DNA from: Apiotrichum sp. Y4204
Taxonomy: Eukaryota; Basidiomycota; Tremellomycetes; Trichosporonales; Trichosporonaceae
DNA length: 64,000 nt
Assembly (NCBI GenBank): GCA_025531455.1
Contig: JAMYHL010000116.1
Span: 28,975 to 92,974 of the forward strand
Direction: 5' to 3'
Of this stretch, positions 11,683-23,845 are shown one piece after another; position 1 is the stretch's first letter; every line of letters begins with the position of its first letter. A program made the translations under genes and the position numbers. The notes beneath the pieces are model-generated. The model was not told where the DNA came from. It worked only from the letters and a program-made list of their open reading frames with translations, and made no database searches.

Positions 11683-12022
11683 TGTGATGATGGAGAGGAC
11701 GACAGTCTGGTGGATGCGGTGACTAACAACAACAACAACTTTTGTCGTTGCCGATGTCGACGTCGTCGTCGTTGCCGTGATGCCCGATAAGTGTTGGGGG
11801 ATGGATGACCGATTTCGGCCCAGTCCGACGGTGCGGAGTATAGTAGTTCCGCCCCACCTTATGTCTTTCTTGTCCGTTTGCCATCCCATTCCCCATTCCC
11901 ATTCCCAGCTCTCGATCCACTTTGCGTTAGAGCGCACTTGCATCCATCTCAGTCTGCTTTATTATTCTTATCTCACTCCTCTGTGTTTCTCTTATCCACC
12001 CCTTCCCGTGCATCTCCTTCAA
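11683..12022. promoter_or_regulatory. Bidirectional promoter region
   Basis: 340 bp separate the start codons of the divergent ABHD11-like (minus) and Zn2Cys6 factor (plus) genes. It contains CAACAACAAC triplet runs (about 11730-11742) and CT-rich leader sequence before the plus-strand ATG. No specific operator could be identified. Confidence 0.5.
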
Positions 12023-13973
12023 ATGGCGACATCCTCGGGACCCGCAAAGGCAGGCGGAACGGCGAGCCAGCGCGCCTGCCTGCGCTGCATTGCCAAAAAG
12101 CGACGGGTGAGTGTCTACGCGCCATAATGGCACAGAGTTTCTCGAACAGAGCACGTAGAACGGCACCCGAAATATCACTCCAGTGAAGAACTCCTGCTCA
12201 CCACAGTGCGACCATGAGCGGCCAGTGTGCGGATCCTGCAACAAGCTGAAGGTGTCGTGCGAGTATCCTCCGCCACAGAGCAGACGGTGAGTAGCGCGCG
12301 GCACGTGCTGAGCCTCAACGTGGTTGGGCTGGACGATACAGTCTACAAGCTGGAGGTCTGCAACTCTTGCTAGGAAGGGTGAGCGGCGCTACTGGACAAA
12401 TCGATGTCGCGGCAGCATCCTCGGAGTATCAATCCACTTGCCCTCCTTGTCCATCGTGCCCCGTAGCGGAGTTCGGTCCTGCCCGTCAATACCCCGACCG
12501 AAACGTCCCTCCTCTCGCTATTGTAATCTTTTCTTAGAGCTGACCCCCAGCGGCCCCGTCCCCGGTCTCTCGAAGCGCGCCGAGTGGCGTGTCCAGCAGT
12601 GCGAGAACGCGCTCTGGTACCTCATCAACCTCCCAGGCGTCGCGGGGGCAGTTCAGCGCGCGGTCGCCGCCGGCGCCACCGGGCCCCTGAACGGCGTGTC
12701 CAGCGGTAGCAATACCCACCAGAATGGGACGGGTGCATCGACGCGTGCCGGAAGCGCAGAAGATGGCGAGGTTGTGAGTCCACCATCTGTCACATGGATG
12801 TCGTCCACGTCTTGGGTGGCGGGCAGGCCCCCCCGGCCAGGGAGAGCATAACAGCGATGGGTTTGCTGCGGCTCCGCCGACATTCCCTATTCCCATGCTC
12901 AGCACCGCATCCCGCAGCCCAACATTCATCGCAAGAGAAGCATAACAAGCTAACCGCCAGACCTTTGCCACCGCGCCAACGTCCACGCTCGACCGCGAAT
13001 CACGGGCCGAGTGGTGGAGCTCCCACCGTCTCGATGCGCCTGCCGACATCCTCGAGTTCCAGCGTGCATGCCGTACGCTCTCTGGTGATGATGGACCTGA
13101 TAATGGTAGGTCCCCTTGGCGCGGTGTGAAGATCGCTGCTGGCGGCACTGACACACAGTCGACGATAGGCCGCTTGCCTCCCTTCCCCTCCCGACTGAGG
13201 CACCCGAGCCTCGCTCTGCTATGTCTACCGCTGCGGCGGCCCCTGGTGCCGGCGTCACGTCTGTTCCGCCCCCCACGTCCAGCAGCACGCCGACTGGCCC
13301 CACGTCCATCCCGCCTGGCGTCCCCCCGGCGCAGATCTACACGCCCGCGTCGGGCTCGCTCCGCAACTCGATGGGTCCCTCGCTCTGGCAGCTGGTGACG
13401 GCCGCCATCCCGGACGCTGACAACGCGGGATTCACGCGCGAGTTACTGGAGCTGCGTGCACGACGCGAGCGCGCTGTGGCGATGGCTGGCGAAAGTGATC
13501 TCGGGCCGCGCGACGATATCGAACGGGAGCACGAGCGCGAGCTCCAGCATCTGAGACAAATAGAGCGCGACCGGGCGCGCAATACACCGAGACGGGACGA
13601 GCGCGACGGCGGCCGACAGGACGAACTGCGGGAGGAGGCGCGAGCAGAACTGGCGGTCTTTGAACGGGAGATGGCGCGCGAGGCTGCCGAGGAGCGAGAG
13701 TATGAGGAGCGCCGCGCTCGGGAACGGGAGCAGCGTCGCGCGCGCGATGCCTCTATGTCTGAGAGTCGGCCGTCCTCGGCAGCACCGGCTGAGAAGCGCC
13801 CCTCTGACGCTGAAGAGGATCGCGAGCGTTTCTCCGAACTGGGACTGCCGCTTGGCGGCGTGCTCCCGAATGAGCACCTCGCGTGGACATATGGCGCTAG
13901 CGGCGTAGGCGGCATGAGCGGTGTCGGCGGTGCGGGCGGAAAGCGCCGCCGGCTTGAGGATATGTTCTGGTGA
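12023..13973 (+). CDS. Zn(II)2Cys6 fungal transcription factor
   Basis: The start MATSSGPAKAGG precedes a zinc cluster split by an intron at about 12109-12207: C-LR-C-IAKKRR joined to C-DHERPV-C-GS-C-NKLKVS-C, giving CX2CX6CX6CX2CX6C. This binuclear cluster binds DNA in the nucleus. Later exons that stay in frame are ELTPSGPVPGLSKRAEW..ALWYLINLPG (about 12535-12775), TFATAPTSTLDRES..AEWWSSHRLDAPADILEFQRACRTLSG (about 12960-13106), and a final exon from about 13160. The final exon is Pro/Ser-rich, then carries a long Arg/Glu-rich coiled coil (about 13430-13760), ending KRRRLEDMFW. The exon just after the cluster (about 12340-12535) is not resolved: VYKLEV is followed by stops, so there is at least one unplaced junction. 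Target genes are unknown. Confidence 0.78.
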
Positions 13974-14224
13974 GGAGATGTGAGGTCTGTCGCATACGTG
14001 CGAGCACTCCTCTGTAGATGATACCTACTGCATGTTACCCGATGCTGATGATGACCGCTGTGATGGACAAAGCGAGGATCTCATGTTTTCTTCACGGTCT
14101 AGTTGACAGTCTCCGTCGGTTGACCTACAGCTGCTCATCCGCCGTGACCTGCAAACATACATCTGATATCTGATCCTATGCCACTACAACACCTAACCCC
14201 AAACTAATCCCCTTCCTCTTTCCT
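13974..14224. terminator. Convergent 3' ends
   Basis: 251 bp lie between the stop codons of the Zn2Cys6 gene and the aldolase gene. It must contain both polyadenylation regions. No precise signal is called. Confidence 0.4.
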
Positions 14225-15880
14225 CTACAGGAGACAGTCGGGCTCCTTCATGGTGATGAGCTCGCGCTCGCCCTTGAAGCTAAAGTAGACGGCGGTGGGG
14301 TTTTGGACGGTGGCGGCAGTGAAGCGCGCGTCGTCGTCGTCGATCACCGTCTTCTTGATGCCGTTCGCCTCGGCGGCCTCCTGCATAAGTTGGATCTGGC
14401 ACTGCTTGTCGAGCGCCGCAAACGAGTACACGACCTCATCAACCGTGTCGCCGACAGTAAGGAGGCCGTGGTTCTGGAGGATCGCACAGCGGTTCTTGGG
14501 GCCCATCGCCGCAGCGATCCGCCCGCCCTCCTCGGCGGCAAGCACAATGCCCCCAAACGACTTGTACACCGCCTGGTTGTCCCAGAACATGCACGAGTCC
14601 TGGTTTGTAATCTCGACGGGGCGGCCAAACGCACTCCACGCCTTGCCCGCCACGCTGTGGCAGTGCCCGATCGCCTCAATCTCCGGACGCGCCTTGTGGA
14701 TCGACGAGTGGATGTAGAAGCCCGCAGCCTGATGTCAGCATATCATGGTTTGGAGGCGACTCACGTTGATGGGCAGCTGCGCGCCAATCGTCGGGTGCAC
14801 GTAGCCCTCGGGCGTGACGAGAACGAGCCTGGGGTCAGCTGGGTCACAGAGGAGCGTTGAGAGGGGAAATAAGAGTATCAATCGCGAGTCCATCGTTTGC
14901 ACGATATCTTGCAGCTCTGAATGCCTCGACTTTGCAGTAATGCACACCAAATGGGTTTGCACAAGTGTGGCAGTCATACTGAGGCAACCACCAAGTGTGG
15001 CACCTCACTCCTGGCACCACCTCTTATATCTGTCCAGCTTTCATCGTCCTTAGCACACTACACCAGGATCCTTTGCTGATGACTCGCCACCTGATTCTAG
15101 TTGAACAACGGGCAACGAGATGCAGCACGCTGGATGTATCCAGCACCTCCAGGGAAGCCGTACGGTGGCGTCAAAGTAGGGTGGGTGTAGCTCGCGAGCA
15201 AGTGTGGCACTTTCCGACCCGCCCATCTTCCTTTCCCGTTTTCTCGCCTCCCAAGCCCCCAATTGCTCCCAGAATTCGCCCAGCGCTTCCTGATAGTCCC
15301 AAGAGTATACTGGATCCATCAGAAGCGTGAAAAGAGCCAATCTGAGGAATCGAGATGGGTGAATGTGGCGCTCAAGTTTTACCCCCGCATCTACACTCTT
15401 TTCTTCCCCGTATCGTCTCCGTTCCTTCCCAGATCGACTCACTTGCTCACTGTGATTGCGCTAAAGTGAACACCGAAGGGGTTCATCCAATAATGGTCGC
15501 GCTGGTGTCAGCAGAGCTCAACTTAGATGTCAAAACGTACCAGAATGGGGTCCCGGACGGTAATGTGGCCAGCAACGCCCTCGTTGAAGCCCAGCTTTCC
15601 CCAGTAGCGGAATCCGATGGCGAGAGACTCCTGCGCGGTGTTAGCAGCTTCCCCGAATGCTCATCGTTAGGGTAGGACGCACCCTGATGTACTGGCGCTT
15701 CTTGAGCAGGCTCTCCTCGTCGGTCTTGGTCCAAAAGTCCGGGAAGATCTCAACCTTGATTGTGCCCTCCTTGTTGCCGCGGAACACACGCGCAATCGCC
15801 TCCTTCGGCAGGCCGGTGAGCGACTGCTTTGCCTGCTCGCCCTCAGCGGCCGGCGGGTTCTGTGTCGCAACGGGAGCCAT
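14225..15880 (-). CDS. Class II aldolase/adducin-domain protein
   Basis: The start is MAPVATQNPPAAEG. Exons in frame give ESLAIGFRYWGKLGFNEGVAGHITVRDPIL, DHYWMNPFGVHFSAI, KLVLVTPEGYV, then AAGFYIHSSIHKARPEIEAIGHCHSVAGKAWSAFG and CAILQNHGLLTVGDTVDEVVYSFAALDKQCQIQL. GHIT.RDP, HSSIH..RP....I.H.HS and NHGLL..G are the metal-binding and substrate-binding motifs of the class II aldolase/adducin fold. The fungal members are cytosolic, about 290-300 residues, and of undefined substrate. Fuculose-1-phosphate aldolase-like or decarboxylase-like chemistry is possible from the fold. Introns lie near 14730-14830, 14880-15450 (the large one, with short exons around it) and 15650-15690. Confidence 0.82.
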
Positions 15881-16690
15881 GGTGTGAATGTGTGGATGAG
15901 AAGTCGGAGAGAGTTCGAGGTTCGGGAAACTTCAGTGGGGAATGAGTGCCTGAAATAGAGCGGGCAGCTCTCAGCTGGGTTCTTATTATGTATACTACAC
16001 ACCTTCATCTTTGTCAGTCACACATGCGGGTCGCGCTGTAGCCGGCTCGGACAACCCCGACACACGCCACTGACAATGGGTTGGGGCAGCAACAGCGAGT
16101 GGGCTCCCCCGCCGACGCGACAGCCGTACATCCGCCGGATAATGCGGCAAATGGCACTAAAACCCCACCCGGATAAACCACCGTACATCCAGGCCGTCAA
16201 GCAGAATCACTACTGCGGACTCGGCCCACTCGGACGGGCCAGCGTGCACAGCGCGCGCTACGGCTGGGAAGGCGCTGTGTCTGGAATGAGCTCATGTATG
16301 GCTCCGCCGAGGAATGTGGCAGCCTCGCGGTCGCGACGAGAATCGCGCGGCGCGTGAGGTGCGGCGTTCCAGACGGAGACAGACGATCATCGCGCCGTTG
16401 CCATTGCGGAATGCGTACAGTATGTACATGCGTCGCGCGATGTGCGGCGTACTAACTCTTGCTCAAAAGTTCATCGTGTCGCCACTGACAACTGAAGCGT
16501 CGCTAAGTGGCTGGACCGGTCTAACAAACATCCCGAGCATTTTGAATCGGCGTAATCTGCACCGAATTAGAAGCTGCCGTTTTGACAACAACCCACATCA
16601 CCCTTCCCAACTGCGCGATCGCGTTGTGGCAGCTATTCATTGTGTTCAGTCCTGTATTGCGGACGATGAGCTAGTAGGTAACAAGAGCAG
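15881..16690. other. Intergenic between aldolase promoter and ABC relic
   Basis: No supportable gene. A CCGTACATCC direct repeat flanks about 50 bp near 16125-16190. Open frames on the plus strand over 16314-16904 are partly antisense to the ABC relic and are not credible. Confidence 0.45.
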
Positions 16691-16691
16691 A

Positions 16692-17275
16692 CTACAGATG
16701 CGACAACGACGCGAGACAAGAGATAGCCCACGAGGCCGTCTTGGTCTTCTCGGAGCGCAGCTTGAGGAGGAGGAATACCAGCGCGTACGACGAGACGACA
16801 ACAGTAAGGTGATCAAGATACCTTTCCAGCCGTCCATTTTGCTGTGGATCTCCATTGAGCGGAGGTACCATATCCCTTCTTGTACCCCCCCAGTATTGGC
16901 ATAGCGGCGGCCTGGGACTGTTGAGGTACCCGGTGGCGTACTTCATGAAACCCTCGAGGCACTCGCCGCATGTCATGCCGGCCGGCGGATCAAAAAGGCC
17001 GTACTCGTGCGGCTTGCATTCGACATCGGCGTTCCAAATCGGGAACGAGGTCAGCCCCTGCATGAGGTATGTGAACGGGTCGAGGTAGTAAAGCCAGTAG
17101 CGCCAGAACGCGGTGAGCGCCTGGTAGGGGATGAGGATGGCGGCAAACGTTGTCAGGACCATGATGAACAGCGGAAGAACCATGGCGGCAAAGACGGGGT
17201 TGGGCGCGTATGCGCGATGAACTGGCCCATGCCGGTGTACAGGAACTCGTACAGCGTCATCTGGAGGAACATGGG
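16692..17275 (-). pseudogene. Relic of PDR-type ABC-G transporter, C-terminal end
   Basis: The minus strand reads the last transmembrane part of a pleiotropic-drug-resistance ABC transporter: GPMFLQMTLYEFLYTGMGQFIA in one frame, then AYAPNPVFAAMVLPLFIMVLTTFA..LIPYQALTAFWRYWLYYLDPFTYLMQGL in another. The switch near 17215 looks like loss of one base in a GCGGCATAC-like stretch. Downstream, a run of seven C at about 16886 coincides with another apparent frame change: MEIHSKMDGWKGILI fits the family tail in one frame while the final membrane segment SSYALVFLLLKLRSEK is in a different one. Upstream of 17275 there is no trace of the nucleotide-binding domains or first membrane domain. The fragment is therefore both 5'-truncated and frameshifted. 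Confidence 0.82.
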
Positions 17276-18472
17276 GCCGGTCGCGCCTGGCGATCGCACG
17301 CACAGCCCTTACTGTACGACGACGGCGGACGACGCCATCCTCGACGCGTCGAGCAGTAGTATTATCATTGGACGCCGGCTGGGAAGGGCATTTGGACTGG
17401 TACGACGCGCGCTCGGCAGCGCGGAGATCTCACAAGTGTCCCTGGCGCGCTGGCCATAGGCTATAGGATCGAGACTGCAGTGGGTGACAGACTGCGTACT
17501 GTACGTTGTACAGATGCACAGAGTGTATCGCACACCAAAACAAGACACGCGCGACGCGACGCGCAACGCTCAAAAGCTCAAATGATGATAGGACGCGTGG
17601 AGATCTGATACCGCCCCAGATCGCACGGGTTCCTGGTCTGTGGTCCTGGTCCGGGGGTCTCGTCTACTCCTGGGCCGTGCGGGTCTGGTTCCGGGAATCC
17701 GAGAGTGAGTCTGGTGTCTTGGTGTCGTATCCAGCAATTTTGAGAGGACGAGCCACCAGAGGTCGAGATGTGGTTACAATACCAGTCGTGGTCTGATCGA
17801 GAAGGGTGGAGCGCACAGAGAGTGTCCAGAGTCCAGGATACTGTTCCTGCGTTCTCAGTGACTTTGAAGCGGATCGGATCGGATCGAGTCGCGCTGGTGG
17901 TGGCGGGGCGTTGTCTTCATTCGGTATGCTTATACGTATGTGTATTGTATACCAGTATGGTGTAGCTGATAAGAGCCAAGCTATGCGTAGACCGTGTCTC
18001 AAGCGCGGGTCGAGTCTCTGGCTATCAGGCTCTCATTTCTCAGATCTCACGTGCGCTTCCTCGCTTAATGTGTTACTTGTGCGCACTCTCGTGTCTGGCT
18101 CTCCCGAGATCTACACGGAGCCCTGTATCCTAGTCCAAACATTGTCCAAGTGGTAAGCGACGGACAGACCATCGGACTCGGCGAGTGACGACCCCACGGC
18201 CGCCAGGAGTCAGTTGGCCTTTGGGATGGTGCCGCCATCCCTTCAGCGACACAGATGTCCCTCACTGACAAGTCCCCATTATCTGCTCGTTGATTGGAAT
18301 GACATTCATAACATGGTATCTAACCTAAGACTCACGTTCTATTACACAAGCCGCGCGCATCGCGCCACACTGCACCTGTACGTGCGCTCGCTATCGTCCC
18401 CGGCTCTCATCGTCCCCACTGTCGTCATGTACATTTCTCGTCGTCCACGTTCAATGTCCCCTTATCGTCCGC
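17276..18472. other. Intergenic, 1.2 kb
   Basis: No gene found. It contains a short GGATC reiteration near 17870-17886 and unremarkable sequence downstream of the bZIP gene. Confidence 0.45.
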
Positions 18473-19686
18473 TCACGTGGCGCTGTTCGTCGGTGCCGCG
18501 CCGGCGGCGGCAGCAGCAGCGGCAAGCTGCGGGCCCATAAGCGCATATATCTGGTTGTTCTGCGCACGCGCGACGGCAAGGTCCCTCTCGAGCTGTGCAA
18601 TCCGGGCGTCGCGTTCCGCCAGCTGGCGCGAGAGCGTCTCGAGCTCCTCCTTCCGCCGCAAGCGATGCTTCTGCGCGGAGCGGCGGTTGATCGAGCGACG
18701 GTCTGAGAGTTAGTTCAGCAGCTCAAACTCAACTCACGTTCGAGACGGTCTTGACGGCGTTGCTCATCATCTCCCGCAGGTGCCGTGGCCGTGCGTGCAC
18801 GTTTCGTAGTCGACATGCGGCGGCCACCGAGGCCCTCATCGTCGGGAGAAATCGTTGCGACAGGCGCGGGGGATGCGGTGGCCCACGACGGACCAGTCGC
18901 AGCAGCGGGCGAGGCAGTATTCAGATTCAGGCCACCAATCTCAGCGACAGGGTTTGGACCGGGAGACGGGCCGACGCTGCTCTCCTGGTCGTCGGTCTCC
19001 AAGTCTGTAGTGTAGAACCCAGAGTCTGTGTCGACATCGGTGGTGCTCAGCGAGTGGTGTGAGTGTGTTGAGCGGTGCGAGTGGGAGGACGACGGACGAA
19101 ATAGCTCGCCCTCGTTGGTGTTGTTCTCCGTCGCAGGCTGAGGGAAGGTGAACGCGGGCCGAGAATTGGAGCTAGACGGGTCGAGGCAGAGACCATCGAA
19201 GAAGGTGCCGCCCGTCCCGCCGGTTGGGTCGTTGAGGAACGCTAGCGAGTTGAATTCGGAGGGCATGCGGCCGAGCGGCGCCGAGTTGCTGCTCCCAGCA
19301 GTGGCATTGTTGCCATTGCTGAACTGCTCGGGGCGGTAGCTTTGTAGCTGCGTTCAGCTCGGTATCACTCGTTGCAAACCCACATAGCTGTCCATCATGG
19401 GGTTGCCTGTGCTCTGCAGCAAACCGACGTTACCTTGCCGAATAGAGTTGAAGTCCCGGCCGACGCTGTCTGCGGGGCCGAGGCCACCGCCGGCGGGCGG
19501 GAGCCGCGAGCGCTGGTTGTCGTCGGGGCGGATGGTTGCCGATGACGAATTGAAGCTGGAGTCAGTGGATTCGGGTTACGCGAGTGAGAGCAGGTCACGA
19601 CGAATACGGGCTGATGGCGTTCTGACAGCGCGTCGGCGTGTTGGAGCAGATACTCACGAGTCGGCGGGGCCGAGAGGGGGCGCCAT
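18473..19686 (-). CDS. bZIP transcription factor
   Basis: The start is MAPPLGPAD at 19686. Exons join in frame: MAPPLGPADS/FNSSSATIRPDDNQ, then through PMMDSY/LQSYRPEQFSNGNN (a 37-nt intron near 19342-19378), MPSEFNSLAFLND, and an intron at about 18706-18736 inside the basic region. The C-terminus has the basic motif HRRSINRRSAQKHRLRRK with the N-x7-R signature (N..SAQKHR), followed by a leucine-zipper heptad array (ETLSRQLAERDARIAQLERDLAVARAQ). The N-terminal two-thirds is Ser/Thr/Asp-rich and disordered, as in activation regions. It should bind DNA as a dimer in the nucleus; the target pathway is unknown. The DNA-binding domain at the extreme C-terminus is less common among fungal stress bZIPs. 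Confidence 0.88.
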
Positions 19687-20942
19687 GGTGATGTCGACAC
19701 AGGAGGCGCTGTACAATCAAGGAGAAGGTGGTGGCAAGAGAGAACAAGTCGAGCACGAGTGGTGGTGTGTGGTTGCAAGTCAAGTTCCAAAGTGTGGACC
19801 GACTTTTATAAAAGAGTCAGTCACCATCAGAAGCGCAGAAGCAGCATGTCATTGTTGTTGTTAGGTGGCGAGAGAAGCGGTGAATGATCGGAGGACAAAG
19901 GGGTGGTGGTGTAGTTGACTGGACTGGCTCGACTCACACGGCAAGGGCGGTAACGTTGCAACAAGCTCTGTGCTCTGAGCCTAATCTGCGCGATGCCGAG
20001 AGTGGGAATGGAGGAAGAGGAAGGAGGGGTGGAAGACGAGAGAGGATTGACGGGGGGAATGACGATGATGACGATGATGGCGAAGAACAAGGCGGTGATG
20101 GCGAGCAGAATGCTGTAGACGGGAGGGAAGGGAAGGGGAGGAAGACGCTAAGATTCGGCGCAGGCACAGACGAGGAACAAATACACAGGCAGTGCATCCA
20201 TTAGATCATTGCAGTGTTCTATTAGAAACGTCATTAGCCCGTTTCACCACCACTATTAGGTGAGTCAACTCTCCCACGGTACTCTGACCTGTCGAACCAA
20301 ACAAAAGTGGCAAACCGTGTCATCCTCTTTGCTTCTCCGTCTCTGTGCGTCCCCCCTCTCTCCTCCTTCTTCTCTTTCTCCTCTGTCTCCCTCCTCTCTG
20401 TCGCGCCTCTCCCTCTGCTCAACCCTTCCACTCTTTAGGCTCCAGAGATCCAGATCCCTAGTCACGACACGAGGCACAAGAGCAGCGGGCGCGCAGCATG
20501 AAACACCCGACGCGATCGGAATGCACTAGAACGGCGCTAGAAACGAGAAACAGAAAGGCGAGGAACGCGCCGAGCCCATCACGACGCGCGCAGAGGAAGG
20601 GAAGCGAGAAAAGCGTTCACGGGAAGACTAGAGTGTAGAGTTTAGCAGCCTCCATCGATCCATGGCCCCGTCGCGCGGGAGTCATCCGAGGCTTTGGGAG
20701 GTGAAGCATGCCATCTGAGGAACTGACCGAACGAATAGAGGACCACTGAGCTCCCACATGTCGGATGCAAGGCGCTTCCCGAACGGTGTAGTGGTCACTT
20801 GCCGCCCAAGGTCTGAGGTGATTGTACAATACACATCCTGCTCGTGTACGGAGCTTCAGAGCACTCTACCACTGATTTCGAGATCTCGAGGGGCAATCAG
20901 CGGGCGCGCTGTTTGAGTTTCTTCATTTGTGTTCATCATTCA
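19687..20942. other. Intergenic, 1.26 kb upstream of bZIP
   Basis: This holds the promoter and likely leader of the bZIP gene and the 3' flank of the oxidoreductase gene. It has purine-rich (about 19980-20150) and CT-rich (about 20330-20440) tracts. No gene. Confidence 0.45.
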
Positions 20943-22628
20943 CTAGGCAGCACACATTGTCCCCTCGTCCACCCCCCTTCGCAGCCGCTCCATCCGCTCA
21001 GAAGACGTGCGGAAGCTCGCGGGCATCGCCGCGTCCCACTCGCCCGTGAGGATGTAACGCGCGAGGGCGGGGGCCGTGAGGAGGATGCGCGCCATGCCTG
21101 CAATAGGGCGAGGGTGCGAGCGAGCGGGACGCGAAGCGCGGAGGTGTGAGGGAGTTCCGCGATGAAAGGACCGGTCGCGGGGTGTCGTTTTGGTGTTGCC
21201 GGAGAGGAGAGGCGCGAAGGTGGTCGAGCAAGAGGTTTAAAAAGCGAGGGTGAGCGGCGTCAGCACCGACAATCCCAACAGTCCCCACGCACCATGTCCA
21301 TGATACCCCACCGCGACGAACTGCCCCTCAAAGCCGATGCGCGGGCCAATGAGCGGGACGAGGTCGGGGGTACACCCGATGACGCCGGACCAGGCGTACT
21401 CGAGCCCCGAAGATGTCCACGCGATATCCTCCTCACGGAGAGCCACTTCCTTTGGGTCCTGGACGCGTGACTGGAGCTTCTCCAGCTCCGCAAGCGACGG
21501 CACAGCGTAGCCCGGTACGCACCCCGCCCATGCCGCCATGGCAGCATGCGCGAGGTCGGCCCTAAATCCCGAGTCGTCCGTGACTCCCCGTGTCTCGCTG
21601 GCCGGTACGTGCCCGCGCGAAACGCCGAGCACGATGCTCCCGTCTGGTCGCGGCGCGCTGCCATCAGTGTCTGTCAGGACCATCAACGCGGGGCACGTAC
21701 ACTGAATAGAAGCGCGAGAGCGAGTGGCGGAGCGAGCAGCTGTCTCCCAACGGCGCTGGTGGAGGGCGGAGCTTGTGCGCCTGTGCTGAAGTGTCAATAG
21801 CCACTCCTCTTTCTCTCTCACCTCGGACAGGAACCACAATCCCCTCAAACTCGGGGCACGTCTCGGCGACATACGCGTTATTCGCCCATACCACCTTGCC
21901 CGCCACAATCGTCCCGCGGTCAGTGGTAACCGTCCATCCTTCCCCGGTCCGCTCAGTCCGCAACACACGCGTGTGCGCAAATACTCTACACCGCCCGCTC
22001 TCCACACACAGCTGATGAACCCCAAGTGTCAGCTGCGCGGGGTTCACAGTCGCCGCATCCCACGACCACGCCGCGCTGCACCTCATACCCGTCGCGGCCG
22101 CCGCGGCCTCCCCGTCGCTCCGCACCGTCCCCGAATCACCACCTGCGGAACGCAGCCCACGCTCCGCAGCAGCGGAATACTCCGTAAACTCCTCGGAAAG
22201 AGACACATCGTGCGTCTTGCGGAGCGTCCACTCGCAATCAATCTTGTGATCCCTAACGAAATCGTCCATCCTGGAATTAGCCCTTGCCTCCTTGCGACCC
22301 ACAATTTGAGCACCAGGCCCTCGCTCTCCAGAATCTTCCGTGCCTCTTCGGGACCATGTGTCCTCTGAAAAGCTGTAAACCCACGACTTGGGTCCGGACG
22401 GCAATGTCCCGCGTTCCGCCCGCTCGCGCCGGACGCTAGCTCGCGCGCCTCGAGGAGCACCACCTCCTCGCCAGCGGAGACGAGGGCGTGCGCGAGCACC
22501 GCGCCGCACAGTCCCCCCCCGACGACTAGGATAGGTGTAGATTCCGGAAGGGATCCGGACGGTGAGAGAAGAGGGTGGGCGCGCACGCTGCGCTGCCACA
22601 CCGAGAGGTTGCCGAGCGGGGGGAGCAT
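20943..22628 (-). CDS. FAD-dependent oxidoreductase (DAO family)
   Basis: The start is MLPPLGNLSVWQRSV. A Rossmann motif ILVVGGGLCGAVLAHALVSAGEEVVLLEA lies about 35 residues in (GxGxxG with a distal acidic residue), followed by RELASGASGRNAGHCRPDP, the FAD-binding ASG.SGRNAG block typical of the D-amino-acid oxidase/sarcosine-oxidase/Ordl-type family. Later exons give VVWANNAYVAETCPEFEGIVVPVR, DGSIVLGVSRGH, DIAWTSSGLEYAWSGVIGCTPDLVPLIG, QFVAVGYHGHG, and a C-terminal GMARILLTAPALARYILTGEWD. The FAD-capping VGYHGHGM..A motif agrees. It should oxidise an amine or amino acid; the substrate is not readable. The stop follows DEGTMCAA; the last intron is about 21095-21275. Confidence 0.85.
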
Positions 22629-23845
22629 TGGGAATGTGTGGTGAACGATGAGGATGGACCAGAGATGTGGAGGTTGGATGTTGATTGTGACTTGGTTGGT
22701 GTCACACCCCCGGATAGCCGGATGTACCGATATCGATTCACCATGTTGCCGATCTTCTCCGATCTCCGATTTCCCATCCCCTGACACTCCCCGTTTCGGC
22801 GTCATTTGCCGGGAGACGAGCCGAACCCCGACCTCCGAGCCGTAGTGGCGCCAAGGCCGGGTCGAGCGACATGCAAAGAGTGCTTTCACGCATTAACGTC
22901 CTCGGCGTCCCCGAACACTCTGTGGCAACAGCACGGAGCAATGGTTGTATCTCCAGAAGTCTCATCGTGATGGCAACGAGCGACGCGATGCCACCGGCGA
23001 CTATGCACATCCTGGTCAGCCGGCCAAGTCCATATTGTCCACTGTCGGACCTCGAGAAGAACATGGCTACCACCTGTGTCAGCAGCACAAACGCCGGTGC
23101 ATTCCTTTGCTCTCTAACATTCCTACCTTTCCGCTCTTATCAGTATATCAATATCAATCTAATAAGTTACGCATATCGCCTTTACGTTCACCCCCCATCT
23201 CCCTGTACCAAAAGCAGCATATCGCATCTCCCCATCTGGACATGACCCAAAGACCCACTCATTCCCTATCGGGCGTTCCCCTCGAGTCTCAGCCACGCCC
23301 CGCAACGCGAGTGTTTGTGCTGTTCCTCGCGCGCCACGATTCCAGCGCACGCATGCTGTCATCGGCGCCACCGGGACGAGGGCCACCGGGAGCGATAAAC
23401 AGTATCGATACCAGGTTGGGCTACGGGCACCAATCACCTCTGCTCCAGCTCCGATACACACATTGCTCGCTCGCGGCGCACGCTCGCTCTAGGCATTTCT
23501 CCATCGATACAAGTACAGATGAGGCTCTGGGCCGGACCATCGGGCATGGCAAGAAGGGGAAGCAGCTGAGGGGAGAAGGTAATGAAGGGAGTCTGGTGAT
23601 GAATTTGATGAATCAAAAAGGAAGAAGGGAAGAGAAGAGAAAAGAGTCCAGAGCGGGTACGGCGCGGCCGGTTCGTTTCGTCGCGGGTCGTCGAGGGGTG
23701 GACATGGTCAGATGACGTAGGCATGTTGCATGTTGCGTATTGGGTTGTGCGTTTGGTTGCGTTTCCGGGTCTTGCAGGCGTAGAGTCGTGGCAAGGGGAT
23801 ATACACACTCTAACTACTACACAGGGTGGGGGGCTGTCGCGGACA
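22629..23845. other. Intergenic, 1.2 kb
   Basis: Upstream of the oxidoreductase and 3' of the RNA-binding-protein gene. No gene-like frame with homology or splice support. Confidence 0.45.

Noticed and set aside
21664..22599. 311-residue minus frame inside the oxidoreductase
   Set aside because: Part of it is the true exon, but the beginning and end run through introns; replaced by the spliced model.
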